From the NCBI GenBank assembly GCA_017481745.1, contig JAFUOV010000016.1, forward strand, positions 1 to 64,000: DNA of 64,000 bases, written 5' to 3'. Under the pieces are notes generated by a model that made no database searches, was not told where the DNA came from, and worked only from the letters and a program-made list of their open reading frames with translations. Origin of the DNA: Bacteroidaceae bacterium (GTDB lineage: Bacteria; Bacteroidota; Bacteroidia; Bacteroidales; Barnesiellaceae_A). The number at the start of each line of letters is the position of its first letter. Positions within the stretch are counted from its first letter, which is position 1. This document shows positions 43,384 to 52,289 of the stretch, one piece after another. A program made the position numbers and the translations under genes.

Positions 43384-44787
43384 ATGAAACGACTATATTT
43401 TCTTTTTATCGCTATTGTGCTGGGCTGTGTGTTGGTATGCGCCAATGATGCAAAATTGTACCGCATAGACATTCACCAAGATATAAGTTCTACCACGTGG
43501 CGATACTTGCAGGCGGGAATGGATGAGGCTCGACAGAGTGATGCCGATGGTGTGATTATACACCTCAACACATACGGCGGAACGGTTGTTCATGCCGACT
43601 CGATGCGCACCCTCCTGCTCAATAGCAACATCCCTACATACGCCTATATCGAGAATAATGCCGCCTCTGCCGGCGCACTCATAGCCATAGCTTGCGACAG
43701 CATCTATATGCAACATGGTGCGCGCATAGGAGCAGCTACGGTGGTGAACGAAACGGGCGAGGCAATGCCCGACAAATATCAGTCGTATATGCGTGCCACG
43801 ATGCGCGCTACCGCCGAGGCACAAGGTCGCGATACCACTATTACTGCCGCAGGCGATACGATTGTGTCATGGCACCGCGACCCGCTCATTGCCGAGGCGA
43901 TGGTCGACCAACGTATTGTTGTACCGCAACTATCCGACTCGGGACAAGTACTCACCTTTACCGCCAACGAGGCGCTTGAAAACAACTACTGCGAAGCGGT
44001 GGTAAACAACCTCGAGGAGGTTATCACCGAGCAACTTGGTATCGAGCAATATACCATCACACAATACAATCCATCGCTATACGACAAGATAGCTGGGTTC
44101 CTCACCAATCCTGCACTGCAAGCGCTCATGGTAACGCTCATAATCGGTGGTATCTTCTTTGAGTTGAAAACCCCGGGTATCGGCTTGCCTTCGGCAGTTG
44201 CTCTCATTGCCACAGTACTCTATTTTGTACCACTCTTTATCGGCGGCACAGCCGAGAGTTGGGAGGTATTGGCATTTGTGGTAGGTATCATACTGCTCAT
44301 TATTGAGTTGTTTGTCATACCGGGATTTGGTGCGGCAGGTATTTCGGGCATCATTTTCATCTTGGGAGCGCTCATCTTGGCAGCACTCAACAACATCGTA
44401 TTCGACTTTACATTTGTAACAGGCGATGACGTTTCGCGCAGCATACTCACCGTGCTGGCAGGACTTGTATTGGCAGTTGTCATACTCATATATATATCAC
44501 ACCGCATAGGCAGTCGTGGCATGTTGTATCGCTTTGCGTTACATGCCGAGCAGAAAAACGATCAAGGCTATGTGGGTGTAGACACAGCCCTAAGTACACT
44601 CGTTGGCAGCCAAGGCACTACCCTCACCCGCATGGCGCCGTCGGGCAAAGTAGAGGTAAATGGCGAGGTGTATGATGCAGTATCGCTGCACGGCAGATTT
44701 ATCGAGGCACACACCACAGTGATGATACACCAACACAACAATAATCAACTATACGTCAGCCCCATTGACAATACAACCCAACAATAA
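43384..44787 (+). CDS. nfeD: NfeD family membrane protease (full length)
   Basis: 467 residues. Signal peptide, then a ClpP-like serine protease domain (HLNTYGGTVVHAD, nucleophile Ser95 in NNAASAGALIA, then GARIGAATVV), four membrane helices (residues about 235-380) and a C-terminal OB fold (GSQGTTLTRMAPSGKVEVNG). In archaea the homologous protease cleaves stomatin. A stomatin/SPFH gene usually follows nfeD but here kdsB does, 12 bp downstream. Confidence 0.92.
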   Translation: MKRLYFLFIAIVLGCVLVCANDAKLYRIDIHQDISSTTWRYLQAGMDEARQSDADGVIIHLNTYGGTVVHADSMRTLLLNSNIPTYAYIENNAASAGALIAIACDSIYMQHGARIGAATVVNETGEAMPDKYQSYMRATMRATAEAQGRDTTITAAGDTIVSWHRDPLIAEAMVDQRIVVPQLSDSGQVLTFTANEALENNYCEAVVNNLEEVITEQLGIEQYTITQYNPSLYDKIAGFLTNPALQALMVTLIIGGIFFELKTPGIGLPSAVALIATVLYFVPLFIGGTAESWEVLAFVVGIILLIIELFVIPGFGAAGISGIIFILGALILAALNNIVFDFTFVTGDDVSRSILTVLAGLVLAVVILIYISHRIGSRGMLYRFALHAEQKNDQGYVGVDTALSTLVGSQGTTLTRMAPSGKVEVNGEVYDAVSLHGRFIEAHTTVMIHQHNNNQLYVSPIDNTTQQ

Positions 44788-44799
44788 TACCACACAGAG

Positions 44800-45543
44800 A
44801 TGAAGTTTATTGGAATAATCCCTGCCCGATACGCATCGACACGCTTCCCCGGCAAACCGCTTGCCGATATGAAGGGCAAACCCATGATACAAAGAGTATA
44901 TGAACAGGTTAGCCTCGTTCTCGACAATATATGTGTAGCTACCGACCACCCCGACATCGAGGCAGCCGTAAAAGCTTTTGGCGGAAATGTTGTACGCTCA
45001 CAGAAGGAGCATCCCAGCGGAACCGACCGCTGCCGCGAAGCCTACCACTTGTTGGGCGGAAAGGAAGATATTATCATCAACATTCAGGGTGATGAACCTT
45101 TTATCAAACCCGAACAGATTGAGGCTATCATCTCTTGCTTTGACGACCCGACAACCGAGATTGCCACATTGGTGCGCCCCTTCGAGGCACACGAAGGCTG
45201 GGAAGCTCTTGCCAACCCCAACTCGCCCAAAGTTATTCTCGACAACGATAGCAATGCCATTACGTTCAGCCGATCGGTTATCCCCTACCTGCGAGGTGTC
45301 GAGCCGCAAGAGTGGTTGTCGCGACATACATTCTACAAGCACATTGGTATGTATGCCTTCAAGGCAAGCACCCTCGATGCACTGACAGCCCTGCCACAAT
45401 CGTCGCTCGAATTGGCTGAGAGCCTCGAACAGATGCGCTGGATAGAGAACGGCTACCGCATAAAAGTGGCTATAACCACACAAGAGACAATAGGAATAGA
45501 TACCCCCGACGATATGGCTCGTGCCATAGCCTTGCTACCCTGA
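44800..45543 (+). CDS. kdsB: 3-deoxy-manno-octulosonate cytidylyltransferase (CMP-KDO synthetase)
   Basis: 247 residues. It activates KDO as CMP-KDO for the lipopolysaccharide inner core. The N-terminal nucleotide-binding motif is IIPARYASTRFPGKPL. INIQGDEPFIKPEQI, SRSVIPYLR and HIGMYAFK are family signatures. Full length. The next gene starts 2 bp downstream, so nfeD, kdsB and the M16-like gene probably form one transcript. Confidence 0.97.
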   Translation: MKFIGIIPARYASTRFPGKPLADMKGKPMIQRVYEQVSLVLDNICVATDHPDIEAAVKAFGGNVVRSQKEHPSGTDRCREAYHLLGGKEDIIINIQGDEPFIKPEQIEAIISCFDDPTTEIATLVRPFEAHEGWEALANPNSPKVILDNDSNAITFSRSVIPYLRGVEPQEWLSRHTFYKHIGMYAFKASTLDALTALPQSSLELAESLEQMRWIENGYRIKVAITTQETIGIDTPDDMARAIALLP

Positions 45544-45545
45544 TT

Positions 45546-46829
45546 ATGAAGCTCGATCGCACACAACAACCACCCATAGAGGGCTTTGGCTCACTTGCCA
45601 TGCCTATGCCACAAATAGAGCAACTACCCAACGGCTCGCAACTATATATCGTAGACAAAGGCGACCAAGAGGTATGTCGCATAGACTTCCTCTTTGACGG
45701 TGGTCGATACTCAACACCCAATCCCGCCATTGCCGACCTCACCGGTCCTATGCTGCGAAAAGGCACTCCACAGATGGACAACGATGCGATAGCCGAGCAT
45801 TTAGACTATCATGGAGCATGGTTGCAGACAGCGACAACACAACACTTCAGCACGCTGTCGCTCTTTTCGCTCAATCGCAATTTAGACAAGATTTTGCCTA
45901 CGGTTGTCGATATGATTACGATGCCCACAATGCCCGAGAAGCACCTTGAGATACTACGTCGCCAACGCATACAGCAACTGCAAATAAACCACGAGAAGGT
46001 GCGCAACCTCGCAGGCGAGGCGTTCAACAAGTTGATATTCGGTGCTCAACACCCCTACGCACGTGTCATCACAGCCGAACACCTCAACGACATTCAAGTA
46101 GAAGACTTGCGACAATACCACAACAGCAATATACTCCATACCGGCACTCGCATCCTGCTCTCGGGACGTATCACACCATCGGTAGCTACGATAGTAAAAG
46201 AGTGTGTAGGCAACATCCCGGTACAAGCCACACACGACGTGCCTTGTATAGAGCCCTTCACACCACAAGAGGAGCACAACGCCTTTGTGCATAAGCCCGG
46301 GGCATTGCAGTCGGGCATACGCATCGGTATGCCCGTCATCGGTACCAAGCATCCCGATTACCCCTACCTGTCGATGCTCAACCTCATTTTGGGCGGATAC
46401 TTTGGCAGCCGACTCATGAGCAACATCCGCGAGGAGAAAGGCTATACCTATGGTATTTCGTCGCACATTATCTCTACCCGCGAAGATGCCTACTTTACCA
46501 TCGTTACCGAGACAGGTACCGAATATACACAACTGCTCATCGACGAGGTGTATAAAGAGATAGAACGGCTATGCAACGAACCCGTATCACAAGACGAACT
46601 TGAAACGGCTCGCAACTACCTGCAAGGACGTCGCGCTCGCGCTCTCGACAGCGCATTTTCTATGAGCGACTATTTCTTGTCGTCAATCGTTTCGGACACC
46701 CCGCTCGACTACTTCAACAGCGAAGACCAAGCTATACGCAATGCGACAGCACAAGACTTGTTGCGAGTGGCTCAAACACACTTGCAACCACGCAATCTGT
46801 ACATTGCCATAGCCGGCGAGAAAGCATAG
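45546..46829 (+). CDS. M16 (insulinase) family protein, probably non-catalytic
   Basis: 427 residues with the duplicated M16 fold: the first half begins LPNGSQLYIVDKGDQEV, the second contains ILGGYFGSRLMSNIREEKGY with the conserved Arg/Tyr pair. The zinc motif HxxEH, expected in the helix after the first strand pair, is absent: the site reads LTGPMLRKGTP. It thus resembles the non-peptidase subunit of heterodimeric M16 enzymes. There is no signal peptide, so it is cytoplasmic. No catalytic M16 partner lies in the window. Confidence 0.88.
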   Translation: MKLDRTQQPPIEGFGSLAMPMPQIEQLPNGSQLYIVDKGDQEVCRIDFLFDGGRYSTPNPAIADLTGPMLRKGTPQMDNDAIAEHLDYHGAWLQTATTQHFSTLSLFSLNRNLDKILPTVVDMITMPTMPEKHLEILRRQRIQQLQINHEKVRNLAGEAFNKLIFGAQHPYARVITAEHLNDIQVEDLRQYHNSNILHTGTRILLSGRITPSVATIVKECVGNIPVQATHDVPCIEPFTPQEEHNAFVHKPGALQSGIRIGMPVIGTKHPDYPYLSMLNLILGGYFGSRLMSNIREEKGYTYGISSHIISTREDAYFTIVTETGTEYTQLLIDEVYKEIERLCNEPVSQDELETARNYLQGRRARALDSAFSMSDYFLSSIVSDTPLDYFNSEDQAIRNATAQDLLRVAQTHLQPRNLYIAIAGEKA

Positions 46830-46835
46830 GGATAA

Positions 46836-47717
46836 TCAGCCGCGCATCTTACGGCACAAATAACCTACTTTATAGAGGTTAAAAACAAACAATGAGGGAT
46901 TGCTGCTGGTAAGATTGGCAAGCAGCATACGTTCTATTATATTAAAGAAGAAGCGCACAACGCCACACAGATGCAGGCGTTGCAGGCGGTTGTAGAAGGC
47001 GAGTAGTCGCACATGCGACTGCAACACATCACGATGCTCACACAGGTTCTCTATGCTACGACGTGTCTTGGCAAGAAACGCCTCGTTGGTATCGGGCACG
47101 TCGTGATAGATAGGATTGTCGATATGCAACAACGAGAAACCATTCTGCTGCAACTCCTTGCCAAACAAGGTATCTTCGTGACCATAACGCACAAAATCTT
47201 CATTGAAACGTGTTGCCATAAATGCTTTGCGCGATATGAAAAAGTTGAGAGTCTTAAACTCGCCATAAGGCTGCTGCATACGATGCTCGACACTTTGCGA
47301 CTCTACCCTGCTGCCATACTTATATCGCAGTGCACACTCGGGGCGAGGAGGCTCGGCTCGAAACATCAACCCGCCACATAACACATCGGCACGATGGCAT
47401 TCATCGACATATCGCTGCAAGAAGTCGTCATAAACAGGAAATACGTCGGAGTCGAGAAACAACATATAATCGTACTTGGCAGCAACGGCAAGCAAGTTGC
47501 GAATACGGGCAATGCCCACATTCTCGGGCAACTCGACGAGCCGACAACAGCGCAACGCATCTATCGCCTTATTGCGCTGACGTACAGCCATATCGGTCGA
47601 GGCATCGTCCATCACAATCACCTCGGCGACTATACCGTAGGCATCTATCTGGCGTTGCAACTCGCCGGCAAGAGCCGTACAATCATAATTATATGTAGGA
47701 ATGAGAACCGATAACAT
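46836..47717 (-). CDS. Glycosyltransferase family 2
   Basis: 293 residues from ATG 47717, where the family N-terminus MLSVLIPTYNYDC starts; a frame start at 47747 adds non-conserved residues. GT-A fold motifs are VIVMDDASTD and LPENVGIARIRN, the metal-binding LFLDSDVFP (DxD) near residue 96, and a late RYGHEDTLFGKEL (ED base region). It probably transfers a sugar to a surface polysaccharide; the acceptor is unknown. It stands alone between two forward units. Confidence 0.9.
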   Translation of the reverse strand: MLSVLIPTYNYDCTALAGELQRQIDAYGIVAEVIVMDDASTDMAVRQRNKAIDALRCCRLVELPENVGIARIRNLLAVAAKYDYMLFLDSDVFPVYDDFLQRYVDECHRADVLCGGLMFRAEPPRPECALRYKYGSRVESQSVEHRMQQPYGEFKTLNFFISRKAFMATRFNEDFVRYGHEDTLFGKELQQNGFSLLHIDNPIYHDVPDTNEAFLAKTRRSIENLCEHRDVLQSHVRLLAFYNRLQRLHLCGVVRFFFNIIERMLLANLTSSNPSLFVFNLYKVGYLCRKMRG

Positions 47718-47922
47718 TACGCAAACAAAGTTACCATTTACTATCAACTCGCAGCAACATCAAAACAAAAAAGGCTAGACGTTAACACAATTTATTCTAT
47801 CATGTACGATATTATGCACACCGCATCAATTATCTTTGCAGTGTCAAGGAAAACAAACCATGCAAAACATGATGTTTTCTCGCAAATAAAATGTATTTTT
47901 GTAAACACTAAAAAATCGAGAA

Positions 47923-48372
47923 ATGAAAATTGGAGACAAAGCCCCCGAAGTATTGGGAACAGATGCCAACGGTCGTGAGGTAAAACTCTCTGACTATGCC
48001 GGTCGCAAGGTAGTTCTATACTTCTACCCCAAGGACAACACCCCGGGCTGTACGGCACAAGCCTGTAACCTGCGCGACAGCTACAAAGAGCTGCACGAAG
48101 CGGGCTACGAGGTGATAGGTGTGAGCAAAGATAGCCAAGCATCGCACCAACGATTTGCCCAGAAGTACGACCTGCCCTTCACACTTATTGCTGACACCGA
48201 CTTGCAACTGAACGAAGCCTTCGGTGTATGGCGCGAAAAGAAGATGTGCGGTCGCGTAGGCATGGGCACTGTGCGCACGACATTTATCATCGACGAGAAC
48301 GGCTACATCGCCGACATTATCGAAAAGGTGAAAACCGGCGAACATAGCAACCAAATTTTGAATAACAAATAA
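47923..48372 (+). CDS. bcp: Thioredoxin-dependent peroxiredoxin (BCP/PrxQ)
   Basis: 149 residues reducing hydrogen and organic peroxides. The peroxidatic Cys is in FYPKDNTPGCTAQACNLRD, with a second Cys five residues later (CxxxxC) as in atypical two-Cys PrxQ. GRVGMGTVRTTFIIDENG is the C-terminal conserved part. TAnnTTTG boxes lie at 47831-47838 and 47894-47901, the latter closer to the start. recA follows after 12 bp. Confidence 0.95.
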   Translation: MKIGDKAPEVLGTDANGREVKLSDYAGRKVVLYFYPKDNTPGCTAQACNLRDSYKELHEAGYEVIGVSKDSQASHQRFAQKYDLPFTLIADTDLQLNEAFGVWREKKMCGRVGMGTVRTTFIIDENGYIADIIEKVKTGEHSNQILNNK

Positions 48373-48384
48373 AACAACATAATC

Positions 48385-49419
48385 ATGAGCGAAGATAACA
48401 AAACAGCTAAAGGTCGTGTACCTGTATCAAGCGAAAAACTCAAAGCATTGCAAGCTGCAATGGACAAAATAGAGAAGAACTATGGTCGCGGAGCCATTAT
48501 GAAAATGGGCGATGACCAAGTAGAAGAGATAGCCGTTATCCCCACCGGTTCGATAGGACTCAATGCCGCCCTCGGTGTAGGTGGTTACCCTCGCGGTAGA
48601 GTGATTGAGATATACGGTCCCGAGTCGTCGGGTAAGACAACATTGGCAATACACGCCATTGCCGAGGCACAAAAGGCAGGCGGTATAGCAGCCATCATAG
48701 ATGCCGAGCATGCCTTCGACCGCTTCTATGCCGAGAAGTTGGGTGTCGATGTAGAGAACCTGCTCATCTCTCAACCCGACAACGGTGAGCAAGCACTCGA
48801 AATAGCCGACCAACTCATCCGCTCGTCGGCAGTAGATATCGTAGTGATAGACTCGGTGGCAGCCCTTACCCCCAAAGCCGAAATCGAAGGCGATATGGGC
48901 GACTCGAAGATGGGCTTGCAAGCACGCCTCATGTCGCAAGCATTGCGCAAACTCACAGCTACCATAAGCAAGACCAACACCACTTGCATCTTCATCAACC
49001 AATTGCGCGACAAGTTGGGCGTGATGTTTGGCAACCCCGAAACAACAACCGGCGGTAATGCACTGAAATTCTACGCATCGGTGCGCCTCGACATCCGTCG
49101 CGTATCGCAAATAAAAGATGGCGACGAGGTGATAGGTAACCAAACCCGCGTAAAAGTTGTGAAAAACAAGGTAGCGCCTCCCTTCCGCCGCGCCGAGTTT
49201 GACATTATGTTTGGCGTAGGTATATCGAAAGCCGGTGAGATAATAGACCTCGGTGTAGACAAGGGCATCATCAAGAAGAGCGGTTCATGGTTTAGCTACG
49301 GCGACACCAAGCTGGCACAAGGTCGCGACATGGCGAAAAAGTGCATCGCCGACAATCCCGAGTTGGCTGAAGAGTTGGAAGCACTCATCATGCAAGCCAT
49401 AGCGCACCCCGAGGCATAA
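48385..49419 (+). CDS. recA: Recombinase RecA
   Basis: 344 residues. The DNA-strand exchange ATPase of homologous recombination and the SOS response. It has Walker [10 protein letters not shown] near residue 72, the EHAFD motif, Walker [19 protein letters not shown], loop L1/L2 region [20 protein letters not shown] and [20 protein letters not shown]. The N-terminal extension carries [18 protein letters not shown]. It is probably cotranscribed with bcp. No LexA-type box was recognised. A 9-bp hairpin without a T-run follows at 49448-49476. Confidence 0.99.
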   Translation: MSEDNKTAKGRVPVSSEKLKALQAAMDKIEKNYGRGAIMKMGDDQVEEIAVIPTGSIGLNAALGVGGYPRGRVIEIYGPESSGKTTLAIHAIAEAQKAGGIAAIIDAEHAFDRFYAEKLGVDVENLLISQPDNGEQALEIADQLIRSSAVDIVVIDSVAALTPKAEIEGDMGDSKMGLQARLMSQALRKLTATISKTNTTCIFINQLRDKLGVMFGNPETTTGGNALKFYASVRLDIRRVSQIKDGDEVIGNQTRVKVVKNKVAPPFRRAEFDIMFGVGISKAGEIIDLGVDKGIIKKSGSWFSYGDTKLAQGRDMAKKCIADNPELAEELEALIMQAIAHPEA

Positions 49420-49601
49420 CTAAACCAGCCCGATAACTACATAGAGAGAGGAGTTGTGTCGACGATGCAACTCCTCGCTATTCACGACCTATTTTGTAAC
49501 ACAAATGTAAAATTGTTGTAACCCGCTGGCAATGTATAAGCAGTAAATTTGCAGCGGTAAATTAGGTCGATACAAGAAATTCACCTAAAAAGCTTAGAAC
49601 A

Positions 49602-50273
49602 ATGGTATATATACAACAAGAACTCGAAAAACTCAAGTCGGAACTCCTCGAGATGTGGGACTTGGTAAACTCACAACTCAATCGCGCCGGCGAAGCTTTG
49701 CTATCGCTCGACAAAGAGATAGCAAAAGACGTTATGTGCAGAGAAAAACGTGTCAACGCATTTGAACTAAAGATAGATAGCGACTGCGAAGACATCATAG
49801 GACTATACAACCCCGTTGCTCTCGACCTACGCTTCACGTTATCGTCGATGAAGATAAGCACAAACCTCGAGCGCATTGGCGACTTCTGCGAGGGTTTAGC
49901 CCGATTTGTTCTCGACTATCCCGAGGTCAACATAGAGTCGGATCTCTTTGAACGTACAGGCATCAAGGAGATGATAACAATAGTAAAAGAGATGTTGCGC
50001 CGCACGCGCGATGCCTACGAGCAAGAGTCATCGGCATTGGCTACAAGTATATTTGCCATGGATACGCGTGTCGACGAGTTGAACCGCGCCGCAGTACCCA
50101 TCATAGCCGAGCACTTGCAACAAGTGCCCGAGCGTGCTTTCGAGTGCCTCAACCTCATAAGCATCATACGCCGCCTTGAGCGCATGGGCGACCACTGCAA
50201 CAACATTGCCGAAGATGTGGTATTCTACATTGATGCCAAGGTTTTGAAACACGCCGATAAATCCTCTAAATAA
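49602..50273 (+). CDS. phoU: Phosphate signalling protein PhoU
   Basis: 223 residues forming two three-helix PhoU repeats; the metal-binding pattern E/DxxxD is visible in SSMKISTNLERIGDFCEGLA and in IIRRLERMGDHCNNIAEDVV. PhoU links the PstSCAB phosphate importer to the PhoR-PhoB two-component system. No pst or pho gene is adjacent, which is unusual as phoU usually ends the pst operon. A -7 box TAAATTTG lies at 49544-49551. Confidence 0.93.
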   Translation: MVYIQQELEKLKSELLEMWDLVNSQLNRAGEALLSLDKEIAKDVMCREKRVNAFELKIDSDCEDIIGLYNPVALDLRFTLSSMKISTNLERIGDFCEGLARFVLDYPEVNIESDLFERTGIKEMITIVKEMLRRTRDAYEQESSALATSIFAMDTRVDELNRAAVPIIAEHLQQVPERAFECLNLISIIRRLERMGDHCNNIAEDVVFYIDAKVLKHADKSSK

Positions 50274-50296
50274 AATAAATCATCAATTTCCAAAGC

Positions 50297-50337
50297 AAAG
50301 AAGGTGTGTCGCGCAGTAATGCCGACACACCTTCTTT
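50297..50337. terminator. Bidirectional terminator between phoU and the T9SS gene
   Basis: AAAGAAGGTGTGTCG (50297-50311) and CGACACACCTTCTTT (50323-50337) form a 15-bp perfect stem with A and T runs, serving both convergent genes. Confidence 0.88.
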
Positions 50338-50359
50338 CATTATGGGGAATTTCCAAATA

Positions 50360-52288
50360 TTACACGCGTACTTTATAGGCTTTCACCGCTCCGTTGCAAG
50401 TAACCTTCACAATGTACATACCGGGATGGTCGATTGTTATCGAAGCATTGCCAACAACACGTTGCATCTCAACGAGAGAGCCGGCTGCATTATACACAGC
50501 TACATCGGCTGCAACTTGCGACGACAACCCTACGTATATTGCTCCATCGGCAGCAAAACATACAGCCGCATCGTCGGCTACAACCTGATTAATACCGGCA
50601 GTGGCACTTATTTCGGCAGCATTCATCACCTCGCCGGTTGTCATATCAATAACCATTACAACCACTTCGACATTTTTGATATCAAGTATGTTACTTGGAA
50701 GGTCGAATGTTTGTGTCGACTTATACTCCTCGCCGCACTTCAACTCGGCAGGCAGAATGCCGGCTACACCTTGATAGCCATCATGTATATAACGCACAAC
50801 GTGCTGACAAGGACGGTCGGTAACAGTACCCGGTAGCAACTCCCATCCACCTATAACAGCATCTTTGCCGGCATATCCGTTGACTTGGGCATATCCATCT
50901 TCCCACACATCATTCTCCACGATAACGTATGCCAACTGAAATTGTGTACCACTTATATTCATTGCCGAGCGAACAGTAGCATCGACTGTAATCTGTCCAT
51001 CTTTCAAGGCAACGCCCGTAATGGCAACATCAATGGGGCTTACCTCCTCCATGGCTTGGACAAAGTATGTCTCCATTCCGCCATTGGTTGTTACATATTC
51101 TTCCTTGCCATTCTCGTCTTCGACAAGAACCATAGGATAGTCAATGTAATAACGACGATTGACCCATGCCGATGGGAAGCCATCAAACTCGAGGTCTAAC
51201 ACATACTTGTCTACCCCCATCTGATCTTGATAGTGCAGCGCCATTCCTATAAATTGTTCGGGGTATTTCTCTTCGAGTACCTCCATGGCAACAATACCGG
51301 CAGGACAATACGAGCACCACAAACCTGTACCCTCTTCGACAACAATCTTGCGGGTAAGTTCAAACATATACATCATAGTAGTGCACTCAATCTCATCTTG
51401 CTCCACGCCATTGACCACCGCACCTACTGCATAGTATACCGTATCGCCAAAGGCGGCTTGTATAGGCGTATCGAAGGTAAAATTGTATGTATCGTACTTG
51501 GCAATAGAAAGCCCTGTGAGGGTCTGGGTTATCACATCATCGCCATGACGATAATAGAGAGTCATATCGGTAATAGGCACTTCGCTATACGACGTAACAC
51601 ACAACTTCACATCGAGTTGCTCTACGCCATACGAGTATTTTCCGGTCGTTACAGCAACATCGCAAACGCCCTTATGACCATTGACAACGATGTCGTCGAT
51701 AGCCAATATCTCGCCTTGCGCACTATTGTTATGGAAAGCTATATAAATGTGCTTGCCATGATATGCCGACAAATCGACCTCGTGAGTAGTCCACTCCGAC
51801 AAGCTCTCCTCGGTGATAGAGAATATGGCAGCTTCGGTAAAATCTTCGGGTGTATTACCCGTAGTAGACACAAGCACCTCATATCCGGCACCCTCATCCA
51901 GACGGTTCTTTACCGACATACCTCGCCACGACAAGGTAGCCTCATTACCACGTATCCACACCGCCGGTGTGATGAGCCAGTCGTCCGAAGGCTTCAGCTC
52001 GACACCCTCTTCTTCTTTATAACGACAAGCCGAGGCTGCATAATAGTTGGCAGCTCCCGACTCTTTCTTGCGCGCCCAAGCCTCACCCTGCTTTATACCG
52101 CCTTGTGTCATGGTATAGTGCAATGTCTGACCATCCATGTCGTACAGCGCATAATCGGCAGGAATTGCCTCATTAAAGTCGCAACTATGATAGTTCACAT
52201 AATCTTGCTCCTGTGCCATGGCAACAGGAGCAAGTGTAACTGCAGACCAAAGTCCGACTATAATCCCGAAGGATAAAGAATGTTTCAT
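50360..52288 (-). CDS. T9SS-exported protein with adhesin-type jelly roll and Omp28/thioredoxin-like domain
   Basis: 642 residues from ATG 52288, the start of the signal peptide (MKHSLSFGIIVGLWSAVTLA); an upstream start at 52324 overlaps the neighbour and is rejected. Residues about 30-205 form a cleaved-adhesin/choice-of-anchor jelly roll (DWLITPAVWIRGNEATLSW, AFHNNSAQGEILAIDDIVV). Residues about 315-540 resemble Omp28 (VVEEGTGLWCSYCPAG with CxxC), a thioredoxin-like surface domain. The end is a T9SS sorting domain (VYNAAGSLVEMQ, DHPGMYIVKVTCNGAVKAY). It follows the propeller gene by one base, so the pair is translationally coupled. Confidence 0.88.
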   Translation of the reverse strand: MKHSLSFGIIVGLWSAVTLAPVAMAQEQDYVNYHSCDFNEAIPADYALYDMDGQTLHYTMTQGGIKQGEAWARKKESGAANYYAASACRYKEEEGVELKPSDDWLITPAVWIRGNEATLSWRGMSVKNRLDEGAGYEVLVSTTGNTPEDFTEAAIFSITEESLSEWTTHEVDLSAYHGKHIYIAFHNNSAQGEILAIDDIVVNGHKGVCDVAVTTGKYSYGVEQLDVKLCVTSYSEVPITDMTLYYRHGDDVITQTLTGLSIAKYDTYNFTFDTPIQAAFGDTVYYAVGAVVNGVEQDEIECTTMMYMFELTRKIVVEEGTGLWCSYCPAGIVAMEVLEEKYPEQFIGMALHYQDQMGVDKYVLDLEFDGFPSAWVNRRYYIDYPMVLVEDENGKEEYVTTNGGMETYFVQAMEEVSPIDVAITGVALKDGQITVDATVRSAMNISGTQFQLAYVIVENDVWEDGYAQVNGYAGKDAVIGGWELLPGTVTDRPCQHVVRYIHDGYQGVAGILPAELKCGEEYKSTQTFDLPSNILDIKNVEVVVMVIDMTTGEVMNAAEISATAGINQVVADDAAVCFAADGAIYVGLSSQVAADVAVYNAAGSLVEMQRVVGNASITIDHPGMYIVKVTCNGAVKAYKVRV

Positions 52289-52289
52289 A

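Noticed and set aside
45546-46829. Active zinc peptidase call for the M16 protein
   Set aside because: The HxxEH motif is not present, so only the fold can be claimed.
51227-52276. 349-codon forward ORF opposite the Omp28-like T9SS gene
   Set aside because: Antisense shadow without a family signature; the reverse gene has signal peptide and sorting domain.
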